A stretch of 64,000 nucleotides of DNA from positions 62,001 to 126,000 of the forward strand of contig NZ_JARXVD010000008.1 of NCBI RefSeq assembly GCF_029892685.1, in the 5' to 3' direction. A program made the position numbers and the translations under genes. Below, piece by piece: positions 10,322 to 19,395 of this stretch; within the stretch, counting starts at the first letter, position 1; the number at the start of each line of letters is the position of its first letter. Source of the DNA: Mycobacterium sp. OTB74. Lineage in GTDB: Bacteria > Actinomycetota > Actinomycetes > Mycobacteriales > Mycobacteriaceae. Below the pieces are notes generated by a model, which saw only the letters and a program-made list of their open reading frames with translations, made no database searches and was not told the DNA's origin.

Positions 10322-11026
10322 ATGAGTCTGGTTGCCGGCCGCGGCCCATTCGGCAGCGACCGAGCCGGTTGGTTCACCCCGGATGTTCCCGACAGCGTCG
10401 TCTACATCGAGCCACATCCCAGGCGCATTCAGGCATTTCGCGACGGGGTGACGGTGATCGACACCGAAGATGCCCTCATGGTGCACCGCGATGGTCATCC
10501 GTTGAGTTACGCATTTCCAGTCGGGACGACGGTGGATCTGCCCACTGCACCCATAGCCGAAGCACCCGGTTACGTCAGCGTGCCCTGGGATGCTGTGGAC
10601 ACCTGGACCGAGGAGGGGCGGCAGTTGGTGCACTACCCGCCCAACCCGTACCACCGGGTCGACTGCCGTCCGACCCGGCGGCGTCTGACCGTCAGCGTGG
10701 GCGAAGTGACTCTCGTCGACACCGACGACACCACCATCGTCTTCGAAACCTCGTTGGCGCCAAGGCTGTACGTGGCACCGAAACATGTGGCAACGAACCT
10801 GCTTCGACCGTCACAGACCAGCAGCTACTGCAACTACAAGGGTGATGCCACCTACTGGTCAGTCGACGTGGACGGCACGGTCGTCGATGACGTGGCATGG
10901 ACCTACGACAATCCGCTGCCCGAATCCCTACCGATCAAAGGGTATTTCAGTTTCGACGCGTCGCGGGTGCAGCTGATCGCCGAACTACCGGACACCGGCG
11001 CCGGATCGTGCGGATGCCAACTCTGA
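10322..11026 (+). CDS. DUF427 domain protein (two repeats)
   Basis: A 234-aa protein made of two DUF427-like beta modules: one around VYIEPHPRRIQAFRDGVTVIDTEDALMV and one around RRRLTVSVGEVTLVDTDDTTIVFET, with the family's LYVAPKHVA and CNYKGDATYWSV signatures in the second. Members are small metabolic proteins of unclear function. ATG start with a GGAGAGGA ribosome-binding site. Its promoter region carries motif copy 1, placing it in the island's regulon. Confidence 0.85.
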   Translation: MSLVAGRGPFGSDRAGWFTPDVPDSVVYIEPHPRRIQAFRDGVTVIDTEDALMVHRDGHPLSYAFPVGTTVDLPTAPIAEAPGYVSVPWDAVDTWTEEGRQLVHYPPNPYHRVDCRPTRRRLTVSVGEVTLVDTDDTTIVFETSLAPRLYVAPKHVATNLLRPSQTSSYCNYKGDATYWSVDVDGTVVDDVAWTYDNPLPESLPIKGYFSFDASRVQLIAELPDTGAGSCGCQL

Positions 11027-11032
11027 AAGGCC

Positions 11033-12196
11033 TTACCCCACAGCCTGTTTAGGCGGTGAATAGTTCGGCCGGCCAAGTCCCAGGGCACCCTGGGCGATCA
11101 TGTTCCGGAAGACCTCCAGAGTGCCGCCGTAGATTCCGGTGGGCCCGGCCAGCCGGAAGATGTACTCGGCTCCTCCCTGGTCTGTGGCGCCGGTAGCGCC
11201 GACGGGCAGCGATGCGCCGGTCCCGAGGATGTCCATCAGTTCGGGTGCCACGTCGCGCATGGTCTGCGCGATTGCCACTCGGCCATACATTCCCGAAGTA
11301 CTGGCAGCCGCCTCCATCCGGGCGACGCCACGGCCCAGCCGGTACAGCGTGTCATCGCGGCGCGGAACCCGAGCCGCAGCACCGTCCACCGCCTCGCCGA
11401 GTAGGAGCAGGTGCTCGGTCATCACCGCGATCTTGTCCAGACCGTCGGCTTCGCGTTCACCGGTACCGTGCTCGGCGTCCAGCGCTCCGCGGAGCACTGC
11501 CCAACCGCCGTTGACCCCGCCGACGCGGTAGCGGTCCTCGACCCGGACATCGCTGTAGTAGGTGATGTTGGTGCGGTCACCGTCGACGGTGTGGATGCCC
11601 TGGATCTCGACCCCCGGCCGGTCCAGCGGCACCAAGAACATGGTGAGGCTCTTGTGCTTTGGGGCATCCGGCGCAGAGTTGGTTACCAGAAAGACATACT
11701 GCGCGTTCTGCGCGTTCGAGGTGAACATCTTGGACCCGTTGATGATCCAGTCGTCGCCGTCACGCGTCGCGCGGGTCTTGCAGGTCGCCACGTCCGAGCC
11801 ACCCTCGGGCTCGGTGTAGCCCAGGCACAGCCGCAACCGGCCCGATAGCACCCCGGGCAGCACCTCGTCACACAGTTCCGCGGAAGCGAATCGTTCGACG
11901 GTCTTGGCGACCATGGCCGTCGTCCCCCAGTGGAACCACGGGGTGTGCGCCCGGCCGATCTCGAAATCCCAAATCCGGCGCTGCACCGCGGTGAACCCGC
12001 CCCGCTCGGCAGGCAGGTAGTCCCGGCGCAGATAGCCGGCATTGCCTAGCGCCAAATGCACTGCCTCATCGAAGTTCTCGCCGGTAGCCCGGTCGCGCTC
12101 CAACACTTCGTCAGTGACCACGCGCGCCAGAAACGCCCGTAGCTCGGCCTCGAATGCCTGATCGTCCGCGGACAGCGCGACGCGGGAGAAGTCCAT
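11033..12196 (-). CDS. acyl-CoA dehydrogenase
   Basis: A 387-aa flavoprotein dehydrogenase. The middle domain has GYTEPEGGSDVATCKTRATR, the FAD-binding region, and the C-terminal helical domain ends with GGTLEVFRNMIAQ, the family's substrate-interaction signature. It probably introduces an alpha-beta double bond in an acyl-CoA intermediate. ATG at 12196 is preferred; a GTG one codon upstream is possible. Motif copy 2 ends only 9 bp before it, so the transcript may be leaderless. Divergent from the SRPBCC gene. Confidence 0.9.
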   Translation of the reverse strand: MDFSRVALSADDQAFEAELRAFLARVVTDEVLERDRATGENFDEAVHLALGNAGYLRRDYLPAERGGFTAVQRRIWDFEIGRAHTPWFHWGTTAMVAKTVERFASAELCDEVLPGVLSGRLRLCLGYTEPEGGSDVATCKTRATRDGDDWIINGSKMFTSNAQNAQYVFLVTNSAPDAPKHKSLTMFLVPLDRPGVEIQGIHTVDGDRTNITYYSDVRVEDRYRVGGVNGGWAVLRGALDAEHGTGEREADGLDKIAVMTEHLLLLGEAVDGAAARVPRRDDTLYRLGRGVARMEAAASTSGMYGRVAIAQTMRDVAPELMDILGTGASLPVGATGATDQGGAEYIFRLAGPTGIYGGTLEVFRNMIAQGALGLGRPNYSPPKQAVG

Positions 12197-12205
12197 CACA
12201 CCAAC

Positions 12206-12229
12206 TTACATTTGCTTCCGAATTTGTAA
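12206..12229. promoter_or_regulatory. TKACA-N14-TGTMA motif, copy 2
   Basis: TTACA, 14 bp, TGTAA in the divergent promoter region of the acyl-CoA dehydrogenase and SRPBCC genes. Read on the minus strand, its TGTAA end is 9 bp from the dehydrogenase ATG. Confidence 0.7.
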
Positions 12230-12243
12230 AGCATCGGATAGCA

Positions 12244-12267
12244 TTACATCTGCAAGCAAAAATGTAA
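12244..12267. promoter_or_regulatory. TKACA-N14-TGTMA motif, copy 3
   Basis: TTACA, 14 bp, TGTAA, 13 bp before the GTG at 12281. It lies 38 bp (about 3.6 helical turns) from copy 2, one copy for each divergent gene. Confidence 0.7.
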
Positions 12268-12280
12268 CGGAGGGCCAGTT

Positions 12281-12760
12281 GTGGGTGTTGTGACGACCAG
12301 TTCGGAGACCGCATTTCAGAATGCGCCCGAGACCATCTACGACTTCGTCACCAATCCCGCCAACTGGACCAAGACCTATCCCGGCAGCAATTACATCGGC
12401 AAGCTCCACGAGCTGCCGCTGAAGGTCGGCGACACCTGGGAAGAGGGTGGGCCCGACGGCGATCGCATCTTCACGTGGCATCTGGCCATGGCCTACCGGC
12501 CTCGGCTGTGGATGTTCACGTCCGTCGGCCGGCTGGGTCATGACCGCGAGGGCAACGGCGGCATGGAAGGCCGGATCACCGTGCAGTACCACTTCACCCA
12601 GCCCGCCGAGGACATCACGCTGTTCACCCGCACCATGACCATCGAGGCACCCAAGCACGCTCCGATGCCCGACGGCTTCTTCCGGATCGTCAACCCGGCC
12701 AACATCGATCGTTACCACGCCGCCATCGCGCGCGAACTAGCTGCCGAGGACACGCCGTAA
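12281..12760 (+). CDS. SRPBCC (START-like) family protein
   Basis: A 159-aa protein of the polyketide cyclase/START-like superfamily. An N-terminal strand and the APETIYDFVTNPANWTKTYP helix are followed by paired strands that form a hydrophobic pocket. Members bind lipids, sterols or aromatic ligands, or act as cyclases or hydratases. GTG start with GGAGGG 13 bp upstream. The 3' end overlaps the convergent hydrolase gene by 24 bp. It is probably a small-molecule binding member of the catabolic island. Confidence 0.8.
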   Translation: MGVVTTSSETAFQNAPETIYDFVTNPANWTKTYPGSNYIGKLHELPLKVGDTWEEGGPDGDRIFTWHLAMAYRPRLWMFTSVGRLGHDREGNGGMEGRITVQYHFTQPAEDITLFTRTMTIEAPKHAPMPDGFFRIVNPANIDRYHAAIARELAAEDTP

Positions 12761-13654
12761 GGTGTTGGCCTGCAAGGCAAACAGCTCGCGGCTGATCTGC
12801 CAGTCCGGCAGGAAAGAATCAAACCCGTGGCAGGTGCCCGGATACACATGTAGTTCTGTGGAAACACCGGCCCACATCAACCGCAGGGCGTAGTCGACGG
12901 CTTCGTCCCGTAGCGGGTCCAGTTCCGAGCAGGTGATCAAAGCCGGTGCCACACCGGCCAATTCATCGGCCCGACCGGGTACCGCCTCCGGAGGCACAGC
13001 GGCCTCGGCCCGATAGTGCTGCCACATCAAGGCAACCGCCGGTCCGTCGAATCCGGGAGTGTCTGCGAACTCGTCCTTGGATGGGGTCATCCGGTCGTCG
13101 AGCACAGGTTGGTGCAGCATCTGAAACACCACCGGCGGCAGCTCTCCGGCCGCCGACGACTGAGCCAGCGACGCCGCCAACGCACCGCCGGCACTGTTGC
13201 CCGCCACTGCAATACGCCGCGGGTCTATGCCCAGCGCGCCATCGGCGACCCACTGCAACACCGCCGACACATCGTCGAATGCGGCCGGGTAAGGATGCTC
13301 GGGGGCCAGCCGGTAATCCACCGATATCACCGTGCAGCCGACGGTCCGCGACAACTCGGCGCACCAGCGGTGATCGGTGTCCAGGTTTCCCAATACGAAG
13401 GCCCCTGAGTGGCAGAACAATACGGCCGGAGCTGGTGCGCCACCCGCCCGGTAAATGCGGATCGGTACTTCCTGGGCGTCCGCCGGCACCCCGACATCGG
13501 CGACGTCCACCCCGGTCAGGTCAACCTCGGCCGCGGCCACCCTGCGGCGCTCATCGAGCGATTCGCGGGTCTGCACAAGGGTTTCGGTCGCCAGGTCGAC
13601 TCGAGCGGCGGCCAGATGCCGCAGCGCGGGGTCCAGCCGCTCGATGATGCTCAT
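12737..13654 (-). CDS. alpha/beta hydrolase (HSL-type esterase/lipase)
   Basis: A 305-aa hydrolase of the hormone-sensitive-lipase type. The oxyanion region reads CHSGAFVLG instead of the usual HGGG. The nucleophile elbow is GNSAGG (about residue 155), an Asp lies in SELDPLRDEA and the His in GTCHGFDSF. It probably hydrolyses an ester or lactone intermediate. The start overlaps the stop of the SDR gene (ATGA), so it belongs to the minus-strand operon descending from about 18.4 kb. Confidence 0.85.
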   Translation of the reverse strand: MSIIERLDPALRHLAAARVDLATETLVQTRESLDERRRVAAAEVDLTGVDVADVGVPADAQEVPIRIYRAGGAPAPAVLFCHSGAFVLGNLDTDHRWCAELSRTVGCTVISVDYRLAPEHPYPAAFDDVSAVLQWVADGALGIDPRRIAVAGNSAGGALAASLAQSSAAGELPPVVFQMLHQPVLDDRMTPSKDEFADTPGFDGPAVALMWQHYRAEAAVPPEAVPGRADELAGVAPALITCSELDPLRDEAVDYALRLMWAGVSTELHVYPGTCHGFDSFLPDWQISRELFALQANTLRRVLGS

Positions 13655-14373
13655 CCGATCTGCAGGCACTGGCCGCCGTCGACCACCAGCTCGGAGCCTG
13701 TGATGAAGGAAGCCTCGTCGGACACCAGAAATGCGACAGCGTCAGCAATCTCGGACGGCAGGCCCAAGCGGCCCATCATGGAACGCTCGGCCAGCCGGGC
13801 CTGCGTGACGTCGTCGAGCATCGGGGTGTGCACAGGCCCCGGGAACACCGCATTGACGCGAATCTTGGACGAGGCCAATTCGGCCGCAGCGGACTGGGTC
13901 AGTCCACGCAACGCCCACTTCGACGAGCCGTAGGCGGCATGGTTCGGGAACGGCCGCACCGCACCGGTACTACATGTGTTCACGATCGCCGCGCCCTCAG
14001 CCGCTCGCAGGTGCGGCAGGCACGCCTGGATACCGAGGAACGGCCCGAGACAGTTGACCCGCCAACTGCCCTCGAATCCCGCCGCGGTCTCCTTACTCAG
14101 CGAAGCCCGGTGCAGCACACCGGCATTGTTGACCAGGGTGGTCAAGCCACCGAAACGTTCGACAGTCAGTCGCACTGCATCGCGCCACTGCTCTTCCGAC
14201 GTCACGTCCAGCGTGAGGGGCAGGATGCCGGTGTCATCGGCTGAAGCTGTGGCCAATTCCTCGGTCAACAGGTCACCCGCCGCGATCTGGAAACCGTCAC
14301 GGCGCAACCGAGCAACGATCGCCGCGCCCTGCCCCCGCGCGGCTCCGGTCACCAGAGCGACCCCACCGGTCAC
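13651..14373 (-). CDS. short-chain dehydrogenase/reductase
   Basis: A 240-aa classical SDR: TGAARGQG nucleotide motif, NNAG, catalytic Ser in STGAV, YGSSK with Tyr and Lys, and C-terminal ITGSELVVDGG. It oxidises or reduces an alcohol/ketone with NAD(P). The GTG at 14373 was chosen because it directly precedes the Rossmann strand and overlaps the SnoaL-like gene's stop (GTGA). It does not carry the extra loop typical of mycofactocin-dependent SDRs. Confidence 0.9.
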   Translation of the reverse strand: MTGGVALVTGAARGQGAAIVARLRRDGFQIAAGDLLTEELATASADDTGILPLTLDVTSEEQWRDAVRLTVERFGGLTTLVNNAGVLHRASLSKETAAGFEGSWRVNCLGPFLGIQACLPHLRAAEGAAIVNTCSTGAVRPFPNHAAYGSSKWALRGLTQSAAAELASSKIRVNAVFPGPVHTPMLDDVTQARLAERSMMGRLGLPSEIADAVAFLVSDEASFITGSELVVDGGQCLQIG

Positions 14374-14765
14374 TGGGCCAGCTCCTGTGGTGTGTCGGAA
14401 AGTCCTGTTTCGGTGATGAATTGGCATCGCCGCAGGCGGAACCGCCACTGCCTGTCATTCCGCACCAGGTCGTCGTCGTACAGCGCCAGGCGCATGCCAT
14501 GGGTGGCCGCGTTGACGAAGAGCACCTGGGCTCGCGCAGTGGCGGTGTCTCCGGTGACGTCGATGCGCGACACCCCGGTCAGATGCATACCGCGTGGAGC
14601 GCGCTTGAACATCGCGCCGATGTCGTCGTGCCCGCGCTGCGTCGCGCCGTACACCACGAACTCGCCGTCCTCGGTGAACAGCTGCACGCATGCATCGGTG
14701 TCGCCGGCGTCCAGCAGTAGCGCATACGAGGCGAGCAGGTCACGGATGTGGTCGTGGTCGGTCAT
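14370..14765 (-). CDS. SnoaL-like (NTF2-fold) protein
   Basis: A 131-aa NTF2-fold protein: HIRDLLASYALLLDAGDTDACVQLFTEDGEFVV is the family N-terminus, with Asp and Tyr positions typical of hydratase/isomerase-like members, and a curved sheet follows. It may be an isomerase, hydratase or binding protein for a ring intermediate. ATG at 14765 is preferred over an in-frame TTG two codons upstream. Tightly packed between the SDR and aldolase genes. Confidence 0.8.
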   Translation of the reverse strand: MTDHDHIRDLLASYALLLDAGDTDACVQLFTEDGEFVVYGATQRGHDDIGAMFKRAPRGMHLTGVSRIDVTGDTATARAQVLFVNAATHGMRLALYDDDLVRNDRQWRFRLRRCQFITETGLSDTPQELAQ

Positions 14766-14767
14766 GC

Positions 14768-15556
14768 TCAACGGTAACCTCCCGTCTCCTGATTGCTGTT
14801 GTTGGCACCGGAACCGGTTGCCTCCCTGAGATGTTCGGTCGCACCGCGACGAAGCGCCTGTGATTCCGATCCCAGCGTCAGCATCCGGAAGCCCAAGGCT
14901 GCGGCGGTGTTGCCAATAGTCCCTGATCCGGCATGGGCCGCGGGCACCAGTGCAGCCTCGGCGGTGGCCGCGGCGATACGGCTCATCTGGTCCAGTACCG
15001 CGGGATCGCGCCAGGCATCGGCGACGGTGCGGCCCATCGATACCGACAAATCCGCCGGGCCGACGTACACGCCCGAAATCCCAGGTACTGCAAGGATTTC
15101 CGAAAGTGCTTCGACGCCCCTGACTGTCTCGATCATCGGGAAGACGCTGACCCGGTCCTGCAGGGCAGCGATATCGTGGCCCAGCGAAGCGCGCAACGGC
15201 CCGAAACTGCGAATCCCCTGCGGCGCGTAACGGGTTGCCGCGACCGCCGCGGCGGCCTGCTCGGCTGACTCCACCATCGCGATGATCACCGCGTCAGCAC
15301 CGGCGTCGAGCACTCGGCCGATCGGTGCCTGATCCACCGACGGCAGTCGCACCGCGGTCCCGATCGGTACCTGCTCCAGGCGGCGCAGCATCAGCGCCAC
15401 GTCGGCGTCGTCGAGATAGCCGTGTTGCAGGTCGAACCCGACGTAGTCGTATCCCGCGGCGGCGAACTCCTCTGGGCCCATGACAGTCGGCCCGACTACC
15501 CACCCACCCCAGATGCGTTCCTTGGTGTACAGCGCGTCCTGCATACGCGAGCTCAT
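14768..15556 (-). CDS. HpcH/HpaI family aldolase
   Basis: A 262-aa class II aldolase of the HpcH/HpaI type: VGFDLQHGYLDD with the catalytic His, metal ligands in PMIETVRGVEAL and GVYVGPADLSVSMG. Such enzymes cleave 4-hydroxy-2-oxo acids (or 2-keto-3-deoxy acids) to pyruvate or glyoxylate plus an aldehyde. Coupled to the alcohol dehydrogenase gene by an ATGA overlap. It suggests that the pathway ends in retro-aldol cleavage of a ring-opened acid. Confidence 0.88.
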   Translation of the reverse strand: MSSRMQDALYTKERIWGGWVVGPTVMGPEEFAAAGYDYVGFDLQHGYLDDADVALMLRRLEQVPIGTAVRLPSVDQAPIGRVLDAGADAVIIAMVESAEQAAAAVAATRYAPQGIRSFGPLRASLGHDIAALQDRVSVFPMIETVRGVEALSEILAVPGISGVYVGPADLSVSMGRTVADAWRDPAVLDQMSRIAAATAEAALVPAAHAGSGTIGNTAAALGFRMLTLGSESQALRRGATEHLREATGSGANNSNQETGGYR

Positions 15557-16521
15557 GCGGTGATCGCGATCTTGACGCGGTCGGGGTTGGGCCGGCTGGC
15601 CAACTCGAACGCTTCCTGGGACTGATCGGCAGCGAAGGTGTGGGTGAGGTATCGCGGCAACAGGTCGGGATGCTCACGGGCAAAAGCGACCGCCGCTGAC
15701 AGGACTCGCCGACGGTCCAGTGTCACACCGGATTTCAGCGTCAAGTTGTTGCGCAACAGGGTCCGCATGCTCATCGGGTAGCTTTCATCGTCGGGTACCC
15801 CGAAGTAGAACACCGTGCCGCCGAACGCCGCGGCCTCCAGCGCATGATTCAACGTCGCGACCTGGTGGCCCACCGCCTCGATCACCACGTCCGCTTTGTC
15901 AGCGATATCCAACTGGCTCACCCACCGGTCGCTGGTCGCACGCACCACAGTGTCCACCCCAAACGCCGGCGCCACCGACGACCGGTCCACCGGATCGACT
16001 CCGGTGACGTGGGCAGCCCCACCGGCTTTCGCGAGATAGGCGAACAGCAGCCCGATAGAGCCCAGCCCGATCACGGCCACCTTCTTGCCGGTGAGGTCCG
16101 GCAGTTGTTCGACGGCATACATCACGCAGGCCAACGGCTGCAGACCCACCGCCAACTCCGGGCTCAGGGCCGGATCGTAAGCGGCCAAACCATTTCCGTC
16201 GGCCACCACCTTGCCCATCAGCCCGTCGAATCCCGAAGCCCAGCCGACCACGTGGTCGCCCGGCCGATGGTCGGGATGTGCGCTGGCCAGCACCTTGCCG
16301 GCGATTTCGTGGATCGGGAAGCCATTCATCTCCGCGGCGCACGGTCCCGTGTCGCCGGGCAACTTGCCCTTGGTGCCCTTGAAACCCGGGATGTCACTGC
16401 CGCAGATACCGGCTGCACCGAGCTTGAGCAGTACCTGTCCCTCGGCCAAGGCGTCGGCGGTGGGCTCCGGAATCTCAATGCGCTCAAAGGTGTACGGCGC
16501 AATCAGGCGATAGCACCACAC
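15553..16521 (-). CDS. zinc-binding alcohol dehydrogenase (MDR family)
   Basis: A 322-aa medium-chain dehydrogenase. GAAGICGSDIPGF holds the catalytic zinc Cys, GFPIHEIAGKV the zinc His-Glu, and VAVIGLGSIGLLFAY the NAD-binding fold. The cluster of four structural-zinc cysteines is absent, as in polyol-type MDRs. It probably oxidises a secondary alcohol made by the adjacent P450. The upstream P450 gene ends 3 bp away. Confidence 0.87.
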   Translation of the reverse strand: MWCYRLIAPYTFERIEIPEPTADALAEGQVLLKLGAAGICGSDIPGFKGTKGKLPGDTGPCAAEMNGFPIHEIAGKVLASAHPDHRPGDHVVGWASGFDGLMGKVVADGNGLAAYDPALSPELAVGLQPLACVMYAVEQLPDLTGKKVAVIGLGSIGLLFAYLAKAGGAAHVTGVDPVDRSSVAPAFGVDTVVRATSDRWVSQLDIADKADVVIEAVGHQVATLNHALEAAAFGGTVFYFGVPDDESYPMSMRTLLRNNLTLKSGVTLDRRRVLSAAVAFAREHPDLLPRYLTHTFAADQSQEAFELASRPNPDRVKIAITA

Positions 16522-16524
16522 GGC

Positions 16525-17754
16525 CTACACCTCCACCTGAATGTTGTTGTAGCCCCACTGGAAGCTCGACGGTGGACGCGATGCGGTAGCTGCATCGATG
16601 TGATAATCCCCCGCCCGTTTGAGCCATTCGGTGACCATGATTGTGATCTCGAGCCTCGCCAGATGCACGCCCAGGCAGAAGTGCTGTCCACGGCCGAAGG
16701 CCAGCAGACGTTGGATCTGCCTATTCCAGACGAAGTGTTCCGGATCGGCGTACTCACGTTCGTCCCGGCTGGCCGAGCCCAGCAGCGTCATGATCCGCTG
16801 GCCCGGGTTGATGGTGGTGCCGTGAATGGTGAACGGGCGCCGCACGGTTCGGGCGAACCACTGGGCGGGTGCGCAATACCGGATCATCTCTTCCCGGGCC
16901 ACCGGGACCGTGGTCTCCAGATCGGCTCGCACGACGGCGAGTTGCTCGGGATGGCGCAGCAACTCCCACAGCCCATGGGCGACAATCTTCGGCACGGTCT
17001 CGGTGCCGCCGATGAACACACCCAGCAGTTGCACGGCGGCTTCCATGTCCGTGAACGGAGACCCGTCGGGCAACCGGTACCCGAGCAATGCATCGACGAT
17101 CTGCAGATTGCCCTCGCGCGCTCCGGCACGCCGCTCGCTGACCAAGGGAGTGAGGTATTCCAGATAACCGGGTCGGGCGTTGCCGACCTCCACTCCGCTG
17201 CCCGGTTCAGCCAGGCTGCCGGCGTTGACGGTGGCCAGCACCTCGGGGGCCAGTTCGCTTGGCAAGCCCAGCAACTCGCAGACCACCGAAGCCGCCACGA
17301 TGCCGCCGTAGTCCTGCGTCAGGTCGAAAGTGCCTTGTGGCAGCAGCACATCGAGCCGTTCGTTGGCCAATTGCCGGATGCGATCAGCGAGCTGGTTCAC
17401 CGACCGGGGCCGGAACTGGCCAGCGGTGCACTTACGTACATCCTCGTAGATCGGTGAGTCGAAGTTCGCGTGGAACGGCATGGGGTGTAAGGCCGGATCG
17501 GGCACCGCACCGTTGTGGTGGACGGCGAGCACACCCGCCGCGGGCAGGGTGCCCTCCGAGGCCACAAACGTTCCGTCGTTGATCTCCAGCACATTCCAGA
17601 TGTCGTCGAACCGGGACAGCGCGTAGGTGTCCCACTTCTCGACGTAGTACACCGGATGCTCATCACGCAGCACCCGGTAGTACGGATGCGGGTCCGCCAT
17701 CACCGCGAGATCGAACGGATCATAGGAGAAGTCTTGCATCACAGTGCTGTTCAT
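16525..17754 (-). CDS. cytochrome P450
   Basis: A 409-aa bacterial class I P450. The I-helix reads GVFIGGTETV (the usual acidic-Thr pair is present as ET), the K-helix ExxR is EMIR, and the heme loop is FGRGQHFCLG. It needs an external ferredoxin and reductase; a ferredoxin gene lies at 25.8 kb. It overlaps the start of the next gene upstream by 4 bp, so it sits in the same operon as the dehydrogenase and aldolase, probably catalysing the first hydroxylation. Confidence 0.93.
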   Translation of the reverse strand: MNSTVMQDFSYDPFDLAVMADPHPYYRVLRDEHPVYYVEKWDTYALSRFDDIWNVLEINDGTFVASEGTLPAAGVLAVHHNGAVPDPALHPMPFHANFDSPIYEDVRKCTAGQFRPRSVNQLADRIRQLANERLDVLLPQGTFDLTQDYGGIVAASVVCELLGLPSELAPEVLATVNAGSLAEPGSGVEVGNARPGYLEYLTPLVSERRAGAREGNLQIVDALLGYRLPDGSPFTDMEAAVQLLGVFIGGTETVPKIVAHGLWELLRHPEQLAVVRADLETTVPVAREEMIRYCAPAQWFARTVRRPFTIHGTTINPGQRIMTLLGSASRDEREYADPEHFVWNRQIQRLLAFGRGQHFCLGVHLARLEITIMVTEWLKRAGDYHIDAATASRPPSSFQWGYNNIQVEV

Positions 17755-18455
17755 TGCAGCGGCGATGGGGGCAGGGCGGACATGATGGAGTCTTCCCAGC
17801 CGTCACGCAACGCCGGGGCCATGCTCATCCAGGTGACGATCTCCGCTGGTGGGTTGCCCTTCCAGGACGGGTAATGGTTCTCAAAGCAGTCCCAGTCCCC
17901 ATCAAGAGCCCAATAGTGGATCACCTCGTTGAACCGGAAAGTGGTGATGAACGAGCCGAGCCAGCGCTTTCCGGTCGACTCCGACCACGGCACGTACAAC
18001 CGCTCGAGTTCGCGGATGTAGTCGTCCTGCTTGCCCGGCTTGGTCTCCATGATCTCCTGGATCACCAGTCCGGCACCGAAATTGGCTTCCTGCAACTGCG
18101 CCAGGGTCCGGTTGTACTTGCCCGCGTACATGATTCGACCTTCACCGCGAGCCCCGGTCGAGGCGAGGAACTCATTCCACTGCGTGGCAGGGCGCTCATG
18201 GCTGCCGCCGCGACCCTGGGCCCTGCCGATCCGGGCATAGTCCGCGAACGCATCGATCTCCCAGATGACGGTGACCTGCGGCCAGTGCCCGTTGTAGCGG
18301 GTAGTCTCCCACATCGCGAAGAGCCGCGCGCCGAGGTCCTCCATGATCGGCTTATAGACCTCACTGAATAGCGGCAGAAACGACTCGACCGTGCCACTTC
18401 CCAGATCAATGGTCTCGTGCAGATACATCAGCGTGTGCCCGTAGAACTTCTTCAT
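17751..18455 (-). CDS. NIPSNAP-like / dimeric alpha-beta barrel protein
   Basis: A 234-aa protein with two similar halves. Each has a strand, a helix with a YxP(I/W) motif (LFSEVYKPIMEDLG; LERLYVPWSESTG), then a strand rich in Trp (VTVIWEIDAF; VIHYWALDGDW). This is the pattern of tandem ferredoxin-like dimeric barrel domains. Function unknown; such proteins bind or modify small hydrophobic substrates. The start MKKFYG at 18455 is preferred; an upstream in-frame GTG lies inside the operator motif. First gene of the minus-strand operon. Confidence 0.65.
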   Translation of the reverse strand: MKKFYGHTLMYLHETIDLGSGTVESFLPLFSEVYKPIMEDLGARLFAMWETTRYNGHWPQVTVIWEIDAFADYARIGRAQGRGGSHERPATQWNEFLASTGARGEGRIMYAGKYNRTLAQLQEANFGAGLVIQEIMETKPGKQDDYIRELERLYVPWSESTGKRWLGSFITTFRFNEVIHYWALDGDWDCFENHYPSWKGNPPAEIVTWMSMAPALRDGWEDSIMSALPPSPLQ

Positions 18456-18494
18456 GACACGGCCCCGGTAGTTGACAGTCGCACCTCGTGAGCG

Positions 18495-18518
18495 TGACAC
18501 TCAAGGCGTGATTTGTAA
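18495..18518. promoter_or_regulatory. TKACA-N14-TGTMA motif, copy 4
   Basis: TGACA, 14 bp, TGTAA between the divergent P450 operon and the SMP-30 gene; 12 bp before the GTG at 18531. Confidence 0.7.
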
Positions 18519-18530
18519 AGGTACGCGGCG

Positions 18531-19385
18531 GTGAGCGTCGGAGCCGACCCGCTGCAGACAACCCAACTGGCAGGGGGCTTCTGCTTCGGCGAAGGCCCCC
18601 GCTGGTTCGAAGGTCTGTTGTGGTTCTCCGACATGCTCGGCGAGGCGGTACACACCGTTAACTTGGGCGGCGCCACCACGACGCTGCCGGTTCCGGGACA
18701 TTGCCCGTCCGGCTTGGGTTTTCGGCCCGACGGCACCCTGCTGATCGTGTCCACACAGGCCCGGCAGGTGCTGCGATACGACGGTGAAGCCGTGGAGCTG
18801 CTGGCCGATCTGAGCGCGTTGGTACCGGCCGATCTGGGTGACATGGTGGTCGACGACACCGGACGCGCCTATGTGGGATCACAGTCCCGCGGCGATGGCG
18901 TCGTGGTGCTGATCGACACCGACAATTCGGTTCGAGTGGTCGCCGAGGACCTGGATTTCCCCAACGGCATGGCGATCACCCCTAATGGCGGCACGTTGAT
19001 CGTCGCCGAGTCGACCAGCCGACGACTGAGCGCGTTCACCATCGACGCGGATGGTTCGCTCTCCGGTCGGAGGGTGTTCGCCGAGGGTCTGGGCGGACCA
19101 CCGGACGGCATCGCCATCGATTCGCAGGGTGCGGTATGGGTGGCGATGACGCTGGCGCACCAGTTCCAGCGCATCACCGATGGTGGAACGGTAACCGATC
19201 GCGTCGACATCGGTGAGCGGATGGCCATCGCGTGCGCGCTGGGCGGCGCTGAGGGCCGCACCCTGTTTCTGGTCACCACCCACGACTGCTATCCGGAGCG
19301 GATGGCCGGCACCAATCTGTCCACTGTCGAGGCGTTGCTGGTCGAAGTGCCCGCGCCCGGCGAATTCGAACACCACCATCACTGA
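18531..19385 (+). CDS. SMP-30/gluconolactonase-like beta-propeller protein
   Basis: A 284-aa six-bladed propeller protein. CFGEGPRWFEGLLWFSDM supplies the metal-binding Glu, DFPNGMAITPNGGTLIVAES the central Asn, and GGPPDGIAIDSQGAVWVA the metal Asp. Members hydrolyse lactones with a divalent metal ion, which fits ring opening after an oxidation step. The C-terminus ends in four natural histidines. GTG start directly downstream of motif copy 4, probably with a very short leader. Confidence 0.87.
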   Translation: MSVGADPLQTTQLAGGFCFGEGPRWFEGLLWFSDMLGEAVHTVNLGGATTTLPVPGHCPSGLGFRPDGTLLIVSTQARQVLRYDGEAVELLADLSALVPADLGDMVVDDTGRAYVGSQSRGDGVVVLIDTDNSVRVVAEDLDFPNGMAITPNGGTLIVAESTSRRLSAFTIDADGSLSGRRVFAEGLGGPPDGIAIDSQGAVWVAMTLAHQFQRITDGGTVTDRVDIGERMAIACALGGAEGRTLFLVTTHDCYPERMAGTNLSTVEALLVEVPAPGEFEHHHH

Positions 19386-19395
19386 CAAGGCACAC

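Noticed and set aside
15844..17457. 537-codon open frame antisense to the P450/ADH genes
   Set aside because: Spans two genes with clear motifs on the other strand; no independent coding signal.
19374..19385. Vector-derived His tag at the end of the SMP-30-like protein
   Set aside because: Only four His with natural codons and stop, surrounded by normal chromosomal sequence and the coupled thioesterase gene.
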